DNA of 8,828 nt. It comes from Clostridia bacterium. Its GTDB lineage: Bacteria; Bacillota; Clostridia; DUPQ01. The notes beneath the pieces are model-generated. The model was not told where the DNA came from, made no database searches, and saw nothing but the letters and a program-made list of their open reading frames with translations. Location of the stretch: assembly GCA_028690885.1 (NCBI GenBank), contig JAQVAJ010000042.1, positions 1-8,828 of the forward strand. Direction: 5' to 3'. The position numbers and the translations under genes were made by a program. This document shows positions 6,545 to 8,828 of this stretch, piece after piece; the stretch's first letter is position 1; every line of letters begins with the position of its first letter.

Positions 6545-8080
6545 TCACTTCTCCTCCAAACTGTCTTTATACGTTAAAAGCCCGATTGTATTACCGGACA
6601 TATACCCTGAACTGTATCCATGGCATCTGAATGCAAAACCTCCGACGAATCTTAATCCATTTATATACAAGTCATCCTTCATCATTAGAAGACGAGGCAG
6701 CAGAGAATCCCATGTTTCTGATTCATAGCCATATATGCTGCCGTCATATGCACAGGCATATCTTGCAAAGGTCTGCGGAGAGGCTACGCTGTACTCTTCT
6801 ATCGCATCAGAAATCTTTACATTAAGCGCTGACTCTATGTTTCTTACAATATCCTTTGCTATCTTATTCTTAACCTGTACATAATTTGTTTCGTTAACAT
6901 CATCCCAAGCGCCATCTTTGTAAAGTGTTGTAACTGTCAGCATACTTGTACCTGGCGGTGAGCAGTCTGGTATTGCATTATTAAGACATACTATTGCCTG
7001 CATAGGATTATTACCTCTTTCAAACATACTGTTATACAGTTTTTTGTTATCCACTGTCGGATAAATGAAATAACTGTAATCAGTTAATCCAAGCTCTTTT
7101 GCTGTCTTGTTAAGCCCGAAATATGCTACATATCCTTTTCCGCCAACTTTCCTTGAATTAAATTCCCTATTCGCTTTTTCCTTTATTTCGTCTGCACCTT
7201 CAACCATATTGCCGAATGCTACATGCCTTGGGGCATTACAGATAACATGCTTTGTGTTAATCTTCTCTCCTTTATCTGTTGTTACTCCGACAACTGATCC
7301 ATTCTCTACTAATATCTTCTCTACTTTTGTGCCATATATGACATCTCCTCCGAAATCACGGATAGCCTTTTCAAATGCCAAAGAGATCTCATGCGACCGC
7401 ATCTTCGGAATATATGCTCCTAATAAAAGGAACTTAATCATCATTGCGCCATATATGGTGAATCCGAGCTTTTCAGTATCAGTACCCAGATAGCACCAGT
7501 ATGCATTCAGAATATCGCGGGCTTTTTTTGGAATCTTAAGCGCTTTTTCCACTTGATCGACGCTGTATGAAGCTGTTTTTAAAAAGTTCGAGTACTTAGA
7601 GGTCAGAACCTTTTTATCAGGATTTCCTTTTGATGCCCCTAAATATCCGATAGCATCCAGTACTTCCTGACAAAGATCAAAGAAATTTGTTACTGACTCC
7701 CTGCTTCCAGGTACATATTCTTCCATTTTATCAATGTACTCATTTAAACCAAAAGGCATTTTAACATCAAGCTTTTCATCCTTGTCTGTTATGACCATGC
7801 GGTATGCTTCAGGTACTGGGACCCATTCGATGTCCAGTCCAAGGTCCTTAAAAAACGTGCCGCATGCACCCCATTCACCTTCTTTTCCCACATCACACAG
7901 TTCATGCAGTGAAGGCTCGAATTCAAACCTGCCTCTCACAAAACTGCTTGCATAACCGCCTGGTAAAGTATGCTGCTCAATAAGCAGTGTTTTCATTCCT
8001 TTTTGTGCTGTCGTAGCTGCTGCGGCCAGACCGCCATTACCTGCTCCGATAACAACAACATCGTATGTTCGTTCACTCAA
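6545..8080 (-). CDS. FAD-dependent oxidoreductase, CrtI/RetSat-like (COG1233), paralog A
   Basis: This 511-residue flavoprotein is the first gene of the operon. GAGNGG lies at 12-17, the ribose-binding glutamate is E35, and LPGGYASSFVRGRFEFEP follows. The C-terminal FAD region is GLRFVGGFAFRCHGY, then SGYMSGNTIGLL. The start is TTG 8080, chosen because the frame must include the GAGNGG motif, no ATG or GTG precedes it, and AAGGGGG (8097-8091) lies 10 nt upstream; TTG may reduce expression. It is a full-length paralog of the gene at 3777-5333, and the two flank the reductase gene. Either each acts on a different substrate or step, or they form a heteromer served by one reductase. The reaction is probably C=C saturation or desaturation, by family; the substrate cannot be read from the sequence. 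Confidence 0.85.
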   Translation of the reverse strand: MSERTYDVVVIGAGNGGLAAAATTAQKGMKTLLIEQHTLPGGYASSFVRGRFEFEPSLHELCDVGKEGEWGACGTFFKDLGLDIEWVPVPEAYRMVITDKDEKLDVKMPFGLNEYIDKMEEYVPGSRESVTNFFDLCQEVLDAIGYLGASKGNPDKKVLTSKYSNFLKTASYSVDQVEKALKIPKKARDILNAYWCYLGTDTEKLGFTIYGAMMIKFLLLGAYIPKMRSHEISLAFEKAIRDFGGDVIYGTKVEKILVENGSVVGVTTDKGEKINTKHVICNAPRHVAFGNMVEGADEIKEKANREFNSRKVGGKGYVAYFGLNKTAKELGLTDYSYFIYPTVDNKKLYNSMFERGNNPMQAIVCLNNAIPDCSPPGTSMLTVTTLYKDGAWDDVNETNYVQVKNKIAKDIVRNIESALNVKISDAIEEYSVASPQTFARYACAYDGSIYGYESETWDSLLPRLLMMKDDLYINGLRFVGGFAFRCHGYSSGYMSGNTIGLLTYKDSLEEK

Positions 8081-8090
8081 AATGTGTCAA

Positions 8091-8097
8091 CCCCCTT
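8091..8097 (-). promoter_or_regulatory. Ribosome binding site deciding a TTG start
   Basis: AAGGGGG on the minus strand lies 10 nt before the TTG codon at 8080. It is the only Shine-Dalgarno-like sequence near the beginning of flavoenzyme A and supports TTG as initiator. The spacing is slightly long. Confidence 0.55.
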
Positions 8098-8102
8098 TTT
8101 TT

Positions 8103-8132
8103 TATGGTTGTTTGGTTAAACCAAGAACCATA
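8103..8132. promoter_or_regulatory. Nested TGGTT/AACCA dyad, probable operator in the operon leader
   Basis: The inner dyad is TTGGTT-A-AACCAA (8112-8124), a perfect inverted repeat with one central base. Around it TATGGTT (8103-8109) and AACCATA (8126-8132) form a second pair of arms, with the centre shifted by half a base. TGGTT thus occurs at 8105 and 8113, and AACCA at 8119 and 8126. The inner site fits TTGGTnnnACCAA, the type bound by FadR-subfamily GntR regulators; that assignment is inference. It lies about 30-60 nt downstream of the predicted transcript start, so it could act as a roadblock operator or as an RNA hairpin ahead of the ribosome binding site. Confidence 0.55.
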
Positions 8133-8167
8133 TTAATATTATGTATAAAATTTAACTGCTTACCTGT

Positions 8168-8196
8168 ATTATATGTTCATATGACAATAATTTCAA
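8168..8196 (-). promoter_or_regulatory. Probable main promoter of the redox operon
   Basis: On the minus strand TTGAAA (8196-8191), a 17-bp spacer and a perfect TATAAT (8173-8168) form a near-consensus sigma-A promoter. Transcription would start near 8161, giving a leader of about 80 nt that contains the TGGTT/AACCA dyad and the ribosome binding site of flavoenzyme A. Confidence 0.65.
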
Positions 8197-8290
8197 GTTA
8201 AATAGGTGCATACTGCCTGGTATATATGCATAAAAAGTAAAATCTAATAATATTTGAAACTCTTTAAATGTAAAGATGATATAGATGATA

Positions 8291-8319
8291 TTACTCTTTG
8301 TATAAATACCGTGTATAAT
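8291..8319 (+). promoter_or_regulatory. Candidate promoter of the URO-D-family gene
   Basis: A perfect TATAAT (8314-8319) is preceded at 17 bp by TTACTC (8291-8296), a weak -35. The predicted transcript start near 8326 is next to the ATG at 8327, so the mRNA would be leaderless or nearly so. Confidence 0.5.
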
Positions 8320-8326
8320 TCTATAT

Positions 8327-8828
8327 ATGGATTACAGAACAAGATTTAATAAAACTATTAACCACATAAAGACTGACAGACCTCCATTGGATTTAAATGG
8401 CACAGCTTTAACCTCATATCATGAAGAGTTCCTAAAGAACTTCATAAAATATCATGACATGGATGCTTTGGATCTTTTGGATGCCGAAGAAAAGATAATG
8501 CAGTATTATGACATTGATTTTAGAAGAGCTGGAGCATTATTCAAACCGACAACAAAGCTTACCGACAACTCAAAAAGGTCACAGGGAGTATACACCAATT
8601 GCTGGGGCATAAAATGGCAGTTATTCGGCATGTACTGGGAGATAGTGAATAATCCGTTAAAGGATGCCACTTTTGAGGAAATAAAAGCATTTCCATGGCC
8701 AGATGCAAAAGATATAGACATGGAACTTCTTAAGGAGCAGACAGAAAAAGCTAAAAGACTGTATTATAATACGGATTATGTGGTTGTAGCAGAACATCCT
8801 GTCTACGGGTACTTCGAGTTAGGCTGTT
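8327..8828 (+). CDS. URO-D-family protein, corrinoid methyltransferase-like (partial, 3' end missing)
   Basis: 167 complete codons are present before the window ends. The N-terminus has the family pattern RPPLDLNGTALTS (18-30), then GIKW (94-97), NNPLKDATFEEI (108-119) and FPWPDA (122-127), as in uroporphyrinogen decarboxylase-like methyltransferases (MtaA, CmuA and O-demethylase MtvB-type relatives) rather than housekeeping HemE. Members of this group move methyl groups between a substrate or coenzyme and a corrinoid protein; which applies here cannot be told without the C-terminal half and neighbouring genes. The start at 8327 is the only one upstream of the RPPLDL motif, since an in-frame TAA lies at 8303-8305. 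No Shine-Dalgarno sequence precedes it. It is transcribed divergently from the redox operon, which suggests but does not prove a shared pathway. Confidence 0.8.
   Translation, partial: MDYRTRFNKTINHIKTDRPPLDLNGTALTSYHEEFLKNFIKYHDMDALDLLDAEEKIMQYYDIDFRRAGALFKPTTKLTDNSKRSQGVYTNCWGIKWQLFGMYWEIVNNPLKDATFEEIKAFPWPDAKDIDMELLKEQTEKAKRLYYNTDYVVVAEHPVYGYFELGC

Larger units (their letters stand above)
8081..8326. other. Divergent intergenic control region
   Basis: This 246-bp A/T-rich region separates flavoenzyme A (-) from the URO-D-family gene (+). Besides the promoters and dyad listed separately, it has weak inverted arms TGCATA (8207-8212) and TATGCA (8225-8230), a small CTTTA/TAAAG inverted repeat (8262-8275) and a direct repeat GATGATAT (8275-8282 and 8284-8291) touching the -35 box of the + promoter. 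Shared control of both directions is plausible. No small gene is evident. Confidence 0.55.

Noticed and set aside
3777..8080. A carotenoid biosynthesis cluster, suggested by the two CrtI-like proteins
   Set aside because: No phytoene or squalene synthase-like gene is in the window, the C-terminal signature differs from carotenoid desaturases, and a dedicated [2Fe-2S] reductase is atypical.
8085..8090. TTGACA on the minus strand, a perfect -35 hexamer
   Set aside because: It sits between the ribosome binding site and the start codon of flavoenzyme A. A matching -10 would lie inside the gene, and a better promoter is present at 8196-8168.
8506..8721. A 71-codon minus-strand open frame at the right end
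   Set aside because: It is antisense to the URO-D-family gene, whose + strand frame is open from 8327 to the window end and carries family motifs.
8327..8828. Housekeeping HemE (uroporphyrinogen decarboxylase)
   Set aside because: The spacing and motifs (RPPLDLNGT, GIKW, FPWPDA) fit the methyltransferase-like branch of the family, and no heme biosynthesis gene is adjacent.

Overview
The window looks like an A/T-rich chromosomal segment of an anaerobic Firmicute (Clostridia / Eubacteriales type). This rests on sigma-A-like promoters, strong GGAGG-type ribosome binding sites, a YitT-family membrane protein, an AlbA/COG2865-type regulator, and a URO-D-type methyltransferase next to flavin and iron-sulfur redox genes. 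No rRNA, tRNA, CRISPR array, transposase or complete mobile element is visible.

Layout. Bases 1-296 hold no gene I can support; they contain a long imperfect hairpin (60-100) and a five-copy CTAATCA/TGATTAG array overlapping a promoter. Bases 297-1277 (+) encode an ATP-binding regulator of the AlbA/COG2865 type that lacks the usual N-terminal AlbA_2 (Schlafen-like) domain. The convergent gap 1278-1457 follows; two three-copy tandem arrays, unrelated in sequence but both with a 23-bp period, lie at the gene 3' end and in this gap. Bases 1458-8080 (-) form a compact five-gene run, read from right to left: a CrtI/RetSat-like flavoenzyme (A), an FAD/NAD(P)H/[2Fe-2S] reductase, a second CrtI/RetSat-like flavoenzyme (B), a YitT-family membrane protein and an intracellular-looking right-handed beta-helix protein. 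Bases 8081-8326 are a divergent control region. From 8327 (+) a URO-D-family (corrinoid methyltransferase-like) gene runs off the window end.

How the genes may work together. The flavoenzyme A / reductase / flavoenzyme B block is the tightest unit: A and the reductase are separated by 2 nt and the reductase and B by 12 nt. A and B are clear paralogs. The simplest reading is that the reductase moves electrons between NAD(P)H and one or both flavoenzymes, which saturate or desaturate a C=C bond of an unknown substrate. The divergent URO-D-family gene suggests, but does not show, a link to corrinoid-dependent methyl transfer. YitT and the beta-helix gene follow on the same strand, but each has a candidate promoter of its own, so they may be only loosely tied to the redox block.

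Regulation. The redox operon has a good promoter (TTGAAA-N17-TATAAT on the minus strand) followed by a nested TGGTT/AACCA dyad in its leader. The YitT and URO-D genes have -10-like boxes so close to their start codons, with no Shine-Dalgarno sequence, that leaderless or near-leaderless transcripts are possible.
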